From Halosimplex carlsbadense 2-9-1 (lineage in GTDB: Archaea; Halobacteriota; Halobacteria; Halobacteriales; Haloarculaceae), in assembly GCF_000337455.1 (NCBI RefSeq), contig NZ_AOIU01000031.1, forward strand, positions 196,590-260,589: a stretch of 64,000 bases of DNA, read 5' to 3'. Shown piece after piece: positions 8,674 to 17,628 of this stretch (within the stretch, counting starts at the first letter, position 1; every line of letters starts with the position of its first letter). The translations under genes and the position numbers were made by a program. The notes beneath the pieces were generated by a model. The model did not search any database and had not been told where the DNA came from. It saw nothing but the letters and a program-made list of their open reading frames with translations.

Positions 8674-8679
8674 TTTAAG
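8674..8679 (+). promoter_or_regulatory. TATA box of the KDG kinase gene
   Basis: TTTAAG centred 28 bases before ATG 8704, the spacing of a leaderless haloarchaeal promoter. Confidence 0.6.
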
Positions 8680-8703
8680 CCGAGCCCCCTCCCAGCGACG
8701 GGT

Positions 8704-9660
8704 ATGACAGATCTCGTGACCGTCGGCGAGTCCATGCTCAGGCTCTCGCCGCCGGACCACCAGCGCCTCGAAGCGATGGACGAACTCGACGTCCACGTCG
8801 CCGGCGCCGAGAGCAACGTCGCTATCGCCGCCGAGCGACTCGGTCTCGACGCCGCCTGGGCGTCGAAGCTCCCCGATTCCCCGCTCGGCCGCCGAGTGAC
8901 CAGCGCGCTGGGCACCCACGGTGTCGACGCCGACGTGGTGTGGGACGACGACGCCCGGATGGGTACCTACTACGTCGAGATGGCCGGCAAGCCGCGCGGG
9001 ACGAACGTCATCTACGACCGCGCCGACGCCGCGGTCACCACCGCTACCGCCGAGGAACTCGCAACCGAACGGATCGCCGCGGCCGACGCCTTCTACACGT
9101 CCGGTATCACGCCCGCCCTCTCCGAGACGCTGCTGGAGACGACGGCGGACCTCCTCGAACTCGCCGGCGAGGCGGACACGACGACCGTCTTCGACGTGAA
9201 CTACCGGTCGAAGCTCTGGTCGCCCGCCGAGGCCCGCGACACCCTGGAGGGGCTGTTCCCCGACATCGACGTGCTGGTCGTCGCCGTCCGCGACGCCCGG
9301 GACGTCCTCGACCGCGAGGGCGACGCCGAGGCCATCGCCCGCGACCTCGCCGACGAGTTCGGCTTCGAGCTGACGCTCGTCACTCGCGGGGGCGAGGGGT
9401 CGCTCGCGCTCTCGGAGGGCGACGTGTTCGAACAGGGCGTCTTCGAGGCCGAGGAGTACGACACCGTCGGCACCGGCGACGCGTTCGTCGGCGGCTTCCT
9501 CGCGTCGTGGCTCGACGGCGACTCGGTCCCCGACGCCCTGGAGTACGGCGCCGCGGCGGCCTCGCTCAAGCGAACGATCCCGGGCGACATCGCCCTGGTC
9601 ACCCCCGAGGAAGTCGAGCGGGTCGTCGAATCGGGCGAACAGAGCGGTATCTCGCGATAG
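8704..9660 (+). CDS. kdgK: 2-keto-3-deoxygluconate kinase (PfkB family)
   Basis: A 318-residue PfkB-type sugar kinase that phosphorylates 2-keto-3-deoxygluconate to KDPG in the semi-phosphorylative Entner-Doudoroff route of haloarchaea. The N-terminal signature [13 protein letters not shown] and the [15 protein letters not shown] block match KDG kinases. The C-terminal PfkB motif [15 protein letters not shown] holds the anion hole and catalytic Asp. KDG-type features in the middle are NYRSKLWSP and [13 protein letters not shown] 8704 is supported by TTTAAG 28 bases upstream. In Haloferax the KDG kinase gene is a target of the GlpR regulator; no GlpR gene is in this window. A sugar-acid dehydratase that would make KDG is encoded at 41062-42303. 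Fructose- or ribokinase activity is less likely. Confidence 0.9.
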   Translation: MTDLVTVGESMLRLSPPDHQRLEAMDELDVHVAGAESNVAIAAERLGLDAAWASKLPDSPLGRRVTSALGTHGVDADVVWDDDARMGTYYVEMAGKPRGTNVIYDRADAAVTTATAEELATERIAAADAFYTSGITPALSETLLETTADLLELAGEADTTTVFDVNYRSKLWSPAEARDTLEGLFPDIDVLVVAVRDARDVLDREGDAEAIARDLADEFGFELTLVTRGGEGSLALSEGDVFEQGVFEAEEYDTVGTGDAFVGGFLASWLDGDSVPDALEYGAAAASLKRTIPGDIALVTPEEVERVVESGEQSGISR

Positions 9661-9976
9661 TCGGCCGGCAGGTCGCCGTCGCTCGCTGGCCCGAACGTTC
9701 GCCGTTCGGGGACCGTCTCCGGGGGGAATATCGACAGGCGCCTCCGGCTTCGATCCGCGTGTCCCCGCCCGGTGTGGTGCGGTTCTCGCCGCGTTCGATG
9801 CCACCGACGAGCGCCTTCTCGGGGCGGAGACCGTCACCGTTGCCCCCTCGCCCGGCGCTACTGTCCCTCCCAGACGGCCCATATTTCCCGAAGCGAAACC
9901 CAAAGGGGGCGTCAATTTTTCTCAGCGGTAGAAAGCTGCGCAATATTTTTCAGCGCCGGTATTGTATCGGTTTCCT
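9661..9976. other. intergenic gap without a recognised gene
   Basis: Open frames here do not look like proteins and are interrupted. The right end is AT-rich: an AATATTTTTCAG element at 9941-9952 is placed about 27-30 bases before ATG 9977 and is the likely promoter of the zinc-finger gene. Nothing else is recognised. Confidence 0.5.
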
Positions 9977-10180
9977 ATGCAGCATCACACGACTCGATCG
10001 GCGCTCGAACGACTCACGGAGTACTACGACGACACGGAGCTGGTCTGTTCGGAGTGCGGGTTCGAGGACGAGGAGGGCCACTGGCGAAGCGAGACGGACG
10101 GTGGCGTGGTCGAGTACACGCACGAGTGTCCGGACTGCGGTGCGGTCGGCGAACACACGCTCACGGTCCGGCGTGACTGA
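9977..10180 (+). CDS. small zinc-ribbon protein, HVO_0649-like
   Basis: A 67-residue protein with a single two-half zinc ribbon: CSECG near residues 25-29 and CPDCG near 52-56, separated by an acidic stretch rich in Glu and Trp. It begins MQHHTTRSALERLTEYY, an amphipathic helix. Small single-domain zinc proteins of this layout (HVO_0649 type) are conserved in haloarchaea, and several are reported to affect motility or biofilm phenotypes; the role of this one is unknown. ATG 9977 is preferred to the upstream TTG because an AT-rich element near 9946 is correctly spaced. It stands alone, with 222 bases to the pyruvate kinase start. Confidence 0.82.
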   Translation: MQHHTTRSALERLTEYYDDTELVCSECGFEDEEGHWRSETDGGVVEYTHECPDCGAVGEHTLTVRRD

Positions 10181-10334
10181 CCGGGGATCGCGCCCGGCCG
10201 CCGCGGTCCGAAACTCGTCGCACGGGAGCGTTCGGTGGGTGTGAAATGTCGTACCGCGAAATCGGCCGGGAGCGGTCGGTCCCGGTGGACGGGATCGCGG
10301 CGACGACCGGTGGTAAAGAACGGTAGACAAGCCC

Positions 10335-10340
10335 TTTATC
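10335..10340 (+). promoter_or_regulatory. TATA box upstream of pyk
   Basis: TTTATC is centred about 26 bases before the ATG at 10363, which opens a 12-codon frame ending two bases before the pyk start. So the pyk message may begin at that ATG. Confidence 0.55.
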
Positions 10341-10362
10341 CCTGCCGCGGGAAGCCGTTCAC

Positions 10363-10401
10363 ATGAACCGAACGTCGACGATTCTGGAGGTATCGATCTG
10401 A
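10363..10401 (+). other. possible leaderless 12-codon upstream ORF of pyk
   Basis: The sequence reads MNRTSTILEVSI then TGA at 10399-10401, one base before the pyk ATG at 10403. The TATA box at 10335-10340 is at the right distance to make this ATG the first codon of the message. A GGAGGT sequence lies inside the mini-ORF at 10387-10392, eleven bases before the pyk start, so ribosomes finishing the mini-ORF could re-initiate on pyk. The coding status is inference from spacing only. Confidence 0.35.
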
Positions 10402-10402
10402 G

Positions 10403-12175
10403 ATGCGCAGCGCGAAAATAGTGTGTACGCTGGGGCCCGCGAGCGACTCGGAGGAGACGATCGAGGCGCTCGCGGAGGCGGGCATGTCCGTCGCGCGGAT
10501 GAACGCGAGTCACGGCACGCCCGAACACAGGCGGGATCTCGTCGACCGTATCCGAACGGTCGACCGCCGGACCGACCGTCCCGTGGCCGCGATGCTCGAC
10601 CTGCCGGGCCCGGAGGTCCGGACGGCGCCGATTCGCGAGGAGATCACCCTCGAAGCCGGGTCGACGGTCCGGTTCGTCGAGGGCGAGGAGGCGACGCCCG
10701 AGGAGATCGGCGTCTCCCACGACATCTCGGCCGTCGAACCGGGCGACGTGGTCCTGCTGGACGACGGGCGCATCGAGACGACGGTCGAATCGGTCGACGA
10801 CGGCGTCGTGACCGCGACCGTCGAGAACGGCGGCGACCTGGGGGCCCGTAAGGGCGTCAACGTCCCCGGCGTGGACCTGGATCTACCGGTCATCACCGAC
10901 CAGGACCGGAAGGAACTGCAGGTTGCGGCCGACAAGGAAGTCGACTTCGTCGCGGCGAGTTTCGTCCGCGACGGCGACGACGTCTACGAGATCACCGACG
11001 CGCTGGACGAACTCGGCGCGGACATCCCGGTCATCGCCAAGATCGAGCGAGAGGTCGCCGTCGAGAACCTCGACGGGATCATCGACGCCGCCTACGGCGT
11101 CATGGTCGCCCGCGGGGATCTGGGCGTCGAGTGCCCGCTGGAGGACGTGCCGATGATCCAAAAGCGGATCATCCGCAAGTGCCACGAGGAGGGCGTCCCG
11201 GTCATCACTGCGACGGAGATGCTCGATTCGATGGTGACGGCGCGCCGGCCCACGCGCGCGGAGGCGTCGGACGTGGCCAACGCCGTGCTCGACGGCACCG
11301 ACGCGGTAATGCTGTCGGGCGAGACGGCCATCGGCGACCACCCCGTCCGGGTGGTCGATACGATGAACCGGATCGTTCGCGACGTGGAGGAGTCCCCGGA
11401 GTACGCCGAGAACCGCGAACAGCGCGTACCGACCGCCGACGAGACCAGAACCGACGCCCTGGCGCGCTCGGCCCGCTTTCTCGCGCGGGACATCGACGCG
11501 GCGGCCATCGTCGCGGCCAGCGAGTCCGGCTACACCGCGCTGAAGGCCGCGAAGTTTCGCCCCTCGATCCCGATCGTCGCCTCGACGCCGAGCGAGGAGA
11601 TCCGACGGCGCCTCGCGCTGTCGTGGGGGATCATCCCGCAGAGTTCGCCCTACACCGCCGACGGCGCCGACGCGGTGATCAACAACGCCGTCCAGTCGGC
11701 CCTGGACACGGGCGCGGCCGACAGCGGCGACACCGTCGTCGTCCTCTCGGGGATGATGACCGAGCTCGAGGGCGTGAACACGGCGAACATGCTGAAGGTC
11801 CACGTCGCCTCCGAGACGATCGCTTCGGGCCGCTCGGTCGTGGAAGGGCTGGTCTCGGGCGAGTTACACTGGACCGAGGACGGCGACCTCTCGGCGGTGC
11901 CCGAGGGCGCGATCCTGGCGGTCCCGGAGGACTTCGACGGGGAGTTCACCGGCGACATCGAGAAGCTCGGCGGGGTGATCGACCGCCACGGCGGCATGAC
12001 CAGTTACGCGGCGATCGTCGCCCGGGAACTCGACGTGGCGATGATCTCGAACGCGTCGCTGCCCCGCGAGGTCGAGTCGGGGACCGTCGTGACGCTGGAC
12101 GCCGAGCGCGGCATCGTCTACGACGAGGCGATCCAGAGTCGTGCGCGCGAGCGGAGAGCGGGCCGGGACATCTGA
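10403..12175 (+). CDS. pyk: pyruvate kinase with C-terminal PEP-utilising (phosphohistidine-like) domain
   Basis: A 590-residue enzyme converting PEP and ADP to pyruvate and ATP, the last step of sugar degradation. The barrel starts MRSAKIVCTLGPAS and has MNASHGT, the beta-barrel B domain (about 70-165), AKIER, the MVARGDLGVE catalytic segment, and TATEMLDSM with the K+/Mg2+ site. The C domain runs about 345-470. An extra C-terminal module (about 490-575: EGAILAVPEDFDG, GGMTSYAAIVARELDVAMIS) resembles the swivelling phosphohistidine domain of PEP-utilising enzymes but with Thr-Ser-Tyr in place of the phosphorylated Thr-x-His. This extra domain is known from Bacillus-type and haloarchaeal pyruvate kinases. 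GGAGGT lies 11 bases upstream of the start. Confidence 0.96.
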   Translation: MRSAKIVCTLGPASDSEETIEALAEAGMSVARMNASHGTPEHRRDLVDRIRTVDRRTDRPVAAMLDLPGPEVRTAPIREEITLEAGSTVRFVEGEEATPEEIGVSHDISAVEPGDVVLLDDGRIETTVESVDDGVVTATVENGGDLGARKGVNVPGVDLDLPVITDQDRKELQVAADKEVDFVAASFVRDGDDVYEITDALDELGADIPVIAKIEREVAVENLDGIIDAAYGVMVARGDLGVECPLEDVPMIQKRIIRKCHEEGVPVITATEMLDSMVTARRPTRAEASDVANAVLDGTDAVMLSGETAIGDHPVRVVDTMNRIVRDVEESPEYAENREQRVPTADETRTDALARSARFLARDIDAAAIVAASESGYTALKAAKFRPSIPIVASTPSEEIRRRLALSWGIIPQSSPYTADGADAVINNAVQSALDTGAADSGDTVVVLSGMMTELEGVNTANMLKVHVASETIASGRSVVEGLVSGELHWTEDGDLSAVPEGAILAVPEDFDGEFTGDIEKLGGVIDRHGGMTSYAAIVARELDVAMISNASLPREVESGTVVTLDAERGIVYDEAIQSRARERRAGRDI

Positions 12176-12318
12176 GACGCCCGTCGTCGACCGACACGCG
12201 CGGACTCCCGGCTTCGGGAGCCGTTGACCCGCGAGCGTCCGGCCCGCCAGCGAAGAAGGTACTCGGTGGCGGGTGAATATGTGCAGTTAAGTAGCGGAGG
12301 GTACACCGATCAGGTACC

Positions 12319-13299
12319 ATGGCCACCTACGCAGGGGTCGACCTCGGCGCGACGAACATCCGCGCCGTCGTGGGGGACGAGACGGGGCGGGTCGTCGCGT
12401 CGCGACGCACGGGGACGCCGCAGGGTCCGAACGGGATCACCGTCACAGAAGCGGTCCTCGACGCGCTCCGCGGCGCGGCCGACGAGGCCGACGTCGACCC
12501 GACGCGGATCGCCGCGGTCGGCATCGGCTCTATCGGCCCGCTCGACCTCGCGGAGGGAGCGATCGACAACCCGGCGAACCTCCCCGACACGATCGACCGG
12601 ATCCCGCTGACCGGCCCCGTCGGCGAACTCGTCGACAGCGACGACATATACCTGCACAACGACACCACCGCGGGCGTCATCGGCGAGCGGTTCTACTCGG
12701 ACCGCAACCCCGACGACATGATCTATCTCACTATCTCCAGCGGCATCGGCGCCGGCGTCTGCGTCGACGGCGAAGTCGTCGGCGGCTGGGACGGCAACGC
12801 CGGCGAGGTCGGCCACATGACCGTCGACCCCCAGGGATTCATGACCTGCGGCTGCGGCATCGACGGCCACTGGGAGGCCTATTGCTCGGGCAACAACATC
12901 TTCCGCTACGCGCAGGAACTGCACGACCGGGACCCCGTCGAGACGTCGATGCCCCTGGAGAGCGCGGACTTCTCCTCGGCGGACGTGTTCGCCCACGCCG
13001 AGGAGGGCGACGACTTCGCCGAGTACGTCTTAGACCAGATGACCCAGTGGAACGTCGTCGCCACGGCGAACATGATCCACGCCTTCGCCCCGCTGGTCAT
13101 CTACGTCGGCGGCGCCGTCACGCTCAACAACCCCGACCGGATCCTCGACCCGATCCGCGAGCGACTCGACGCCGTCGTGTTCGGGAACGTCCCGGACGTG
13201 CAACTGACCACGCTCGGCGACGACGTGGTCGTCAAGGGCGCGCTCGCCAGCGCGATGACCGCCGGGACCGGCGACCGCTCGCGGGTTCGGTCGGCCTGA
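12319..13299 (+). CDS. glkA: ROK-family glucokinase
   Basis: A 326-residue sugar kinase of the ROK family, probably an ATP-dependent glucokinase. The N-terminal phosphate-binding DLGATNIRAVVGD is clear, as are NDTTAGVIGE with the catalytic Asp, the ISSGIGAGV glycine loop, and GNAGEVGHMTVDP with the sugar-binding Glu-His. The ROK zinc site is CGCGIDGHWEAYCSG: the usual third Cys (CGCGxxGCxE) is His here, which could still bind zinc. The C-terminal YVGGAVTLNN is the second ATP motif. A TTAAGT element at 12286-12291 is about 30 bases before ATG 12319. It follows pyk by 143 bases but appears to have its own promoter. Other hexoses cannot be excluded as substrates. Confidence 0.88.
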   Translation: MATYAGVDLGATNIRAVVGDETGRVVASRRTGTPQGPNGITVTEAVLDALRGAADEADVDPTRIAAVGIGSIGPLDLAEGAIDNPANLPDTIDRIPLTGPVGELVDSDDIYLHNDTTAGVIGERFYSDRNPDDMIYLTISSGIGAGVCVDGEVVGGWDGNAGEVGHMTVDPQGFMTCGCGIDGHWEAYCSGNNIFRYAQELHDRDPVETSMPLESADFSSADVFAHAEEGDDFAEYVLDQMTQWNVVATANMIHAFAPLVIYVGGAVTLNNPDRILDPIRERLDAVVFGNVPDVQLTTLGDDVVVKGALASAMTAGTGDRSRVRSA

Positions 13300-13348
13300 C
13301 GGCTCGGAGTTCGGACACCCCCGAGCGCGCGACGCTTTCTTCGACCGG

Positions 13349-14524
13349 TCACTGCCGCAGGTCGTACAGCCGGCGGAACGCCGTCGGCGAGAAGCGGAGT
13401 TCGACGCGGCTCGGCGGCCGGCCCTGTTCGTTGGTGACCTCGGACTGGACGCGCTCGACGATCCCGACCTCGGCCATCTCGTAGAGGTAGCGCTTGACGG
13501 TGCCCGGCGAGAGGTCCACGGTGGGGACGGCGCCGATCGCCTCGGTCGTCGCGGTGACGGAGGCCCGGTTTTCGGGGTCCAGATCGACCAATTCCCGGAG
13601 GACGAGCTGTTTGTTCGCCGGGAGCGCGAGGACGCGTCCGAGCGAGACCGACTCGCGGGGGACCTCCTCGACCGCGGCGGTCACGTCCGCTTCGGTGAGC
13701 CGCGCCCGGCCGTCTTCGGTGGCTCGGACGGCGGCGACGAACAGCGCGGTCATCGCGTCGTGGGCGTTGCCGTCGGCCCACTCGGCGACCCGGCGGGCGA
13801 GTTCGTGGTCGATCCCCTGGTGGGCCAGCCCGAGCGAGGCGCGAGTCATCAACAGGTCGACGAGCGTCTGGCGGCGGTAGCGGTCGACGCGGATCTCGGT
13901 GGCGGTGTACTCGGTCAACAGCACGTCCTCGGGGTCGCGGCGGCCGACGGCGAGCCAGCTCACGTTGCTCGGGAGGCCGGCGAAGCGGTCGACCAGCTGT
14001 TCGTCGCCGGTGCCCTCGGGCTCGCCGACGTGGTCGACGACGACGACGACGCCGGTCCGCGAGCCGCCGAGCAGGTCGTGGAGCCGCTCGCGCAGGTCTG
14101 CGGTGGAGATGCCGTGGTCGGGGACCGACTCCTCGACGAGCGCGTCGAGGACCGCGTGGTAGAAGGCGAACTCGCTGGTCGTCTCGCGGAGGTCGACGTA
14201 GGCGAAGGCGGGCGAGGTGGGCGTCGCCGCGCGCGTGCTGGTGTGGATGATCGACCTGGTCTCCGTCGAGAGGTTGTCGAGGTGGGAGAACAGGGCGGTG
14301 ACGACGGCTGACTTGCCGGCACCGAAGGGGCCGAAGACGTAGGCGTTGCCCGGGAGGTTGCCGTCGAAGACCGGGTCGAGATGGTCGAGCAGGCGTTCGA
14401 GCGTCGGGCCGCGGTCCGAGGGTTCCTCGGGGTGGGCGACGGGCGACAGCGACTCGTAGTCTTCGACGAGGCGGCGGCCGTCGGTCCGGCGCTGTCGTCG
14501 TTTGATGCGCGCGTCGATATTCAT
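13349..14524 (-). CDS. Cdc6/Orc1-related AAA+ ATPase with winged helix
   Basis: A 391-residue protein of the archaeal Orc1/Cdc6 superfamily. Walker A is GPFGAGKSAVV near residue 67. The Walker B strand reads VVVVVDH, with His where Orc1/Cdc6 initiators have catalytic Glu. Sensor-like NVSWLAVGRRDPEDVL follows, then a lid with GNAHDAMTALFVAAVRA. A C-terminal winged helix (about 300-390: TVDLSPGTVKRYLYEMAEVGIVERVQ) would bind DNA. Haloarchaea carry many Cdc6-like paralogues, not all of them initiators. No AT-rich origin or long inverted repeats are adjacent, so I infer a regulatory or accessory paralogue. The promoter is ATTTATATTCC at about 14564-14573, giving a leader of about 20 bases. Two copies of AGTTCCGGC lie at 14528-14536 and 14553-14561. 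Confidence 0.82.
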   Translation of the reverse strand: MNIDARIKRRQRRTDGRRLVEDYESLSPVAHPEEPSDRGPTLERLLDHLDPVFDGNLPGNAYVFGPFGAGKSAVVTALFSHLDNLSTETRSIIHTSTRAATPTSPAFAYVDLRETTSEFAFYHAVLDALVEESVPDHGISTADLRERLHDLLGGSRTGVVVVVDHVGEPEGTGDEQLVDRFAGLPSNVSWLAVGRRDPEDVLLTEYTATEIRVDRYRRQTLVDLLMTRASLGLAHQGIDHELARRVAEWADGNAHDAMTALFVAAVRATEDGRARLTEADVTAAVEEVPRESVSLGRVLALPANKQLVLRELVDLDPENRASVTATTEAIGAVPTVDLSPGTVKRYLYEMAEVGIVERVQSEVTNEQGRPPSRVELRFSPTAFRRLYDLRQ

Positions 14525-14621
14525 GGGAGTTCCGGCGAGTCAGTTGTGAATCAGTTCCGGCTCGGAATATAAATCACTCGTGTTGGGCCCGGTCGGCCCG
14601 GGCCGAGCGAGTCGAGTCCGT

Positions 14622-15716
14622 TCAGACGTACCCCGCGTTCGGTAGCACGCCGAGGATCGCCAGGACCGCAACGACGACCATCGAGAGCGCGATGGCCATC
14701 GCGGGCGGGTCGACGTGGGTTCCCGAGTGGGCGTAGAAGATCCGCTGGGTGACCTCGCCGAGCAGCCCGCTGACGGCGCCGAAGACGCCGGCCGCGAGCA
14801 GCGCGACGACGCTGCCGGCGACGGGGTCGACGACGACCGCACCGACCGCGCCGATCAGCGTGATGTGGTGGGTGACGGGGATCTTTTCGACCCCGAGCTG
14901 GAGGAACAGCAGGCTCATCGCCGAGATGGCGTAGCCCATGAAGATGCTACCCGTCTGGATCCAGATGTAGCCGCCGAGGATGCCGCCGACGAGGCCGATA
15001 GCGGTGACCCCCGACCATTTGTACTGCTGGGGGAGCCACGGCTCGGTCGCCAGCCGACCGGCGTGTTCCTCGGGTACCTCGCCGCCGTCGGTAGCCATGC
15101 GCGGTTCCTCGCGCTCGAAGGGGGACATGTCGAGGAGGCTGCCGCCGGCGGACTTGCCGATGAGCGGGTAGCCGAAGACGATGCGGGCGAGGAAGGCGCT
15201 GGCGACGACCGTCAGCGCGATGGAGTCGGTGAGGCCCGTCCCGCCGACGACGAGGACCGCCGCCGAGAGCTGGTTGATGATCACGCCGACGACACCGAAG
15301 ACGGCGCCGACCGCGAGGATATCCGGCTTCGTGCCGAACGCGTAGAGGATGTTCTTCCCGAAGTGGTAGTCCCAGCCCTCCGGCTCCATCTCGGGATACT
15401 TCTTGCCGGCGTAGGCCGAAGCGGCGACGCCCCCGGCGAAGGCGATGTGCGGACCGGTGACGGCGCCGAAGCCGATGACACCGGTGACGCCCGCGGCGAG
15501 TTCCCCCGATCCGATCTCGGGGGTCGCCGCGCCGACCTGCCGTTCGAGGACCGCCAGTCCCTCGCCGAGGAAGACGACGAAGCCGGTGAAGATGAACGCC
15601 GGCAGGGCGCCCAGTGCCGCGCCGAAGGCGCCGCCGGCGAGCGCGGTGATCAGCAAGAGCGCGAACTGCTCCCACTCCATGCCGATGATCGGGACCTGGA
15701 GGAGCGTCTCGTACAT
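14622..15716 (-). CDS. glpX: polytopic membrane protein of the glycerol locus (putative glycerol facilitator)
   Basis: A 364-residue protein with roughly nine to ten hydrophobic helices, long glycine/alanine-rich segments and a central hydrophilic loop (about 190-235). It starts three bases after the glpK stop and is clearly co-transcribed with it. In Haloferax volcanii the gene after glpK encodes a similar membrane protein proposed as a glycerol facilitator and called glpX; that assignment is from gene context. It is not an aquaporin-type GlpF (no paired NPA motifs) and is not the fructose-1,6-bisphosphatase also named GlpX. Motifs such as FGAVTGPHIAFAGGVAASAYAGKK are distinctive. Transport of glycerol is inference. 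Confidence 0.8.
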   Translation of the reverse strand: MYETLLQVPIIGMEWEQFALLLITALAGGAFGAALGALPAFIFTGFVVFLGEGLAVLERQVGAATPEIGSGELAAGVTGVIGFGAVTGPHIAFAGGVAASAYAGKKYPEMEPEGWDYHFGKNILYAFGTKPDILAVGAVFGVVGVIINQLSAAVLVVGGTGLTDSIALTVVASAFLARIVFGYPLIGKSAGGSLLDMSPFEREEPRMATDGGEVPEEHAGRLATEPWLPQQYKWSGVTAIGLVGGILGGYIWIQTGSIFMGYAISAMSLLFLQLGVEKIPVTHHITLIGAVGAVVVDPVAGSVVALLAAGVFGAVSGLLGEVTQRIFYAHSGTHVDPPAMAIALSMVVVAVLAILGVLPNAGYV

Positions 15717-15719
15717 CGG

Positions 15720-17252
15720 TCACTCCTCCCTGGCCCAGTCCAGCGAGCGCTCGACGGCGTCGTCCCAGCGGCTGTACATCCGGTCTGCCTCCGAAGTGTC
15801 CATCTCCGGCGAGAACTCGCGGTCGACCTGCCAGTTGTCGCGCAGTTCGTCCACCGAGTCCCAGTAGCCGACGGCGAGGCCGGCCGCGTAGGCCGACCCG
15901 AGCGCTGTCGTCTCGTCGACCTCCGGCCGTGCGATCTCCGTCTGGATGATGTCGGACTGGAGCTGACAGAGGAAGTTGTTCTTGACCGCGCCGCCGTCGA
16001 CCCGCAGGCTCGTCGTCTCGACGCCCGAGTCGGCTTCCATGGCCTCGGCGATGTCGCGGGTCTGGTAGGCGATCGATTCGAGGGTGGCCCGGACGATGTG
16101 TTCCTTCCGGGTGCCGCGGGTCATCCCGACGAGAGTCCCGCGCGCGCGGCCGTCCCAGTGGGGGGCGCCCAGGCCGGTGAACGCGGGGACCATGTACACG
16201 CCGTCGGTCGAGTCCACGGAGCGGGCCAGCTCGGCGGTCTGTGCGGCGTTGTTGATCAGGTCGACGTCTTCGAGCCACTCGATGGCGGCGCCGGTGATGA
16301 AGATCGAGCCTTCCAGGGCGTACTGGACGGGTTCGCCGGAGAGCTGGAAGCCGATCGTCGTCAGCAGGCCGTGTTCGGAGCTGACGGCCTCGTCGCCGGT
16401 GTTCATGAGGTAGAACGAGCCGGTGCCGTAGGTGTTCTTGGCGTCGCCGGCGTCGAAGCAGGTCTGGCCGAACAGCGCGGCCTGCTGGTCGCCGAGCGCG
16501 CCGGCGACCGGGACTTCGGCGCCGAGGAAGCCGTCGGGGTCGGTCGAGCCGTAAGTCGCCTCGTCCGAGGAGGGCCGGACTTCGGGGAGCATCGACTCGG
16601 GAACGCCGAACTCATCCAGGAGTTCGGGGTCCCAGTTGAGCCCCTCGATGTCGTAGAGCATCGTCCGCGAGGCGTTGGTCACGTCGGTGATGTGCTCGCC
16701 GGTGAGGTTGTAGATGAGCCACGTGTCGATGGTGCCCATCCGGAGTTCGCCCTGCTCCGCCCGGTTGCGGACGCTCTCGCCGCGGGAGCTCTGTAGCTTC
16801 AGCGGCTCGGCGTTATCGAGGATCCACTCGGTCTTCGTCGCGGCGAAGTAGGCGTCGGCTTCCAGCCCGGTCTTCCCGCGGATCCACTCGACCTTGTCCT
16901 CCTCCTCCAGCTGTTCGACGCGGTCGGTGGTGCGACGGTCCTGCCAGACGATGGCGTTGTGGACCGGCTTACCCGTCTCGGCGTCCCAGACGACCGTGGT
17001 CTCCCGCTGGTTGGTGATCCCCAGCGCCTCCAGTTGCGTAGCGTCGAGCCCGCCGTCGCGGAGGCCGCGCGTGACGACCTCCTGGGTGTTCTCCCAGATC
17101 TCGATGGGGTCGTGCTCGACCCACCCCGGCTCTGGGTAGATCTGTTCGTGTTGTTCGTATGCGTTCGCGACGACCTGACCCTCGTGGTCGAACACCATGA
17201 AGCGAGTGCCAGTCGTCCCCTGATCTATCGCGCCGATGTATGTGTCTGCCAT
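15720..17252 (-). CDS. glpK: glycerol kinase
   Basis: A 510-residue FGGY kinase that phosphorylates glycerol to sn-glycerol-3-phosphate, the first step of glycerol catabolism. It begins MADTYIGAIDQGTTGTRFMVFD with the phosphate-1 loop. NQRETTVVWDAETG and IVWQDRRT follow, then LIYNLTGEHITDVTNASRTMLYDI with the glycerol-binding Asp. The C-terminal half has GALGDQQAALFGQTCF, KNTYGTGSFYLMNTG and DGGAVKNNFLCQLQSD. Length is normal. It is first of a two-gene leftward operon with the putative facilitator and is divergent from glpABC. An AGTAAATATT element (17275-17284, minus sense) is centred about 27 bases before ATG 17252, implying a leaderless transcript. Confidence 0.97.
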   Translation of the reverse strand: MADTYIGAIDQGTTGTRFMVFDHEGQVVANAYEQHEQIYPEPGWVEHDPIEIWENTQEVVTRGLRDGGLDATQLEALGITNQRETTVVWDAETGKPVHNAIVWQDRRTTDRVEQLEEEDKVEWIRGKTGLEADAYFAATKTEWILDNAEPLKLQSSRGESVRNRAEQGELRMGTIDTWLIYNLTGEHITDVTNASRTMLYDIEGLNWDPELLDEFGVPESMLPEVRPSSDEATYGSTDPDGFLGAEVPVAGALGDQQAALFGQTCFDAGDAKNTYGTGSFYLMNTGDEAVSSEHGLLTTIGFQLSGEPVQYALEGSIFITGAAIEWLEDVDLINNAAQTAELARSVDSTDGVYMVPAFTGLGAPHWDGRARGTLVGMTRGTRKEHIVRATLESIAYQTRDIAEAMEADSGVETTSLRVDGGAVKNNFLCQLQSDIIQTEIARPEVDETTALGSAYAAGLAVGYWDSVDELRDNWQVDREFSPEMDTSEADRMYSRWDDAVERSLDWAREE

Positions 17253-17628
17253 TGTCTGTCACCGTGTGTGGCGGAATATTTACTCTGAATGCCGCCCTGT
17301 CGATAAACAACATACGGAATCGTTATAAATGTTACTGATGGTTGGGGGCCGTCGGGTAAAGTAGGCGTTTGGTACCGCCGGCCGGGACGCTCGCGGCGGA
17401 AGCGGTACGTCTCGTCGCGTCGCCGCCCTCAGTGGATATTACCGGCCAATCACGGCGGACTAACGACATCGAAGCCGGATCACCCTTCGGAGAACGACGA
17501 GTGGTCGGCCGAGTAATCGCGACCGGTTCGCCGGTCAGTCGTTCCGAACGGGGGTAGAACCATTTTATTTATCGGGGACGGCGATTCGCCGGTGAAGTAA
17601 AGTGGGTGGGCGTCGAACGTGCGAACAG
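17253..17628. promoter_or_regulatory. divergent promoter region of the glp locus
   Basis: 376 bases without a gene between glpK and glpA. The leftward promoter element AGTAAATATT is at 17275-17284, and a second AT-rich ACATTTATAACG (minus sense) lies near 17316-17327. The rightward element TTTTATTTAT is at 17563-17572, giving glpA a leader of about 35 bases. The middle (17340-17560) is GC-rich with no open frame I believe. It is the natural place for a glycerol-responsive operator, but I could not single one out. Confidence 0.6.

Noticed and set aside
6597-8678. 693-codon open frame antisense to the MCP-like gene
   Set aside because: It mirrors the codon pattern of the real gene, has unnatural Leu/Val/Arg-rich composition and no domain; typical shadow in GC-rich DNA.
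13300-14640. Replication origin beside the Cdc6-like gene
   Set aside because: Flanking gaps are short and GC-rich; only two 9-base repeats, no origin-recognition-box-like inverted repeats.
14715-16796. 693-codon open frame antisense to glpK and the facilitator gene
   Set aside because: Composition is that of a reverse reading of glpK; no recognisable protein.
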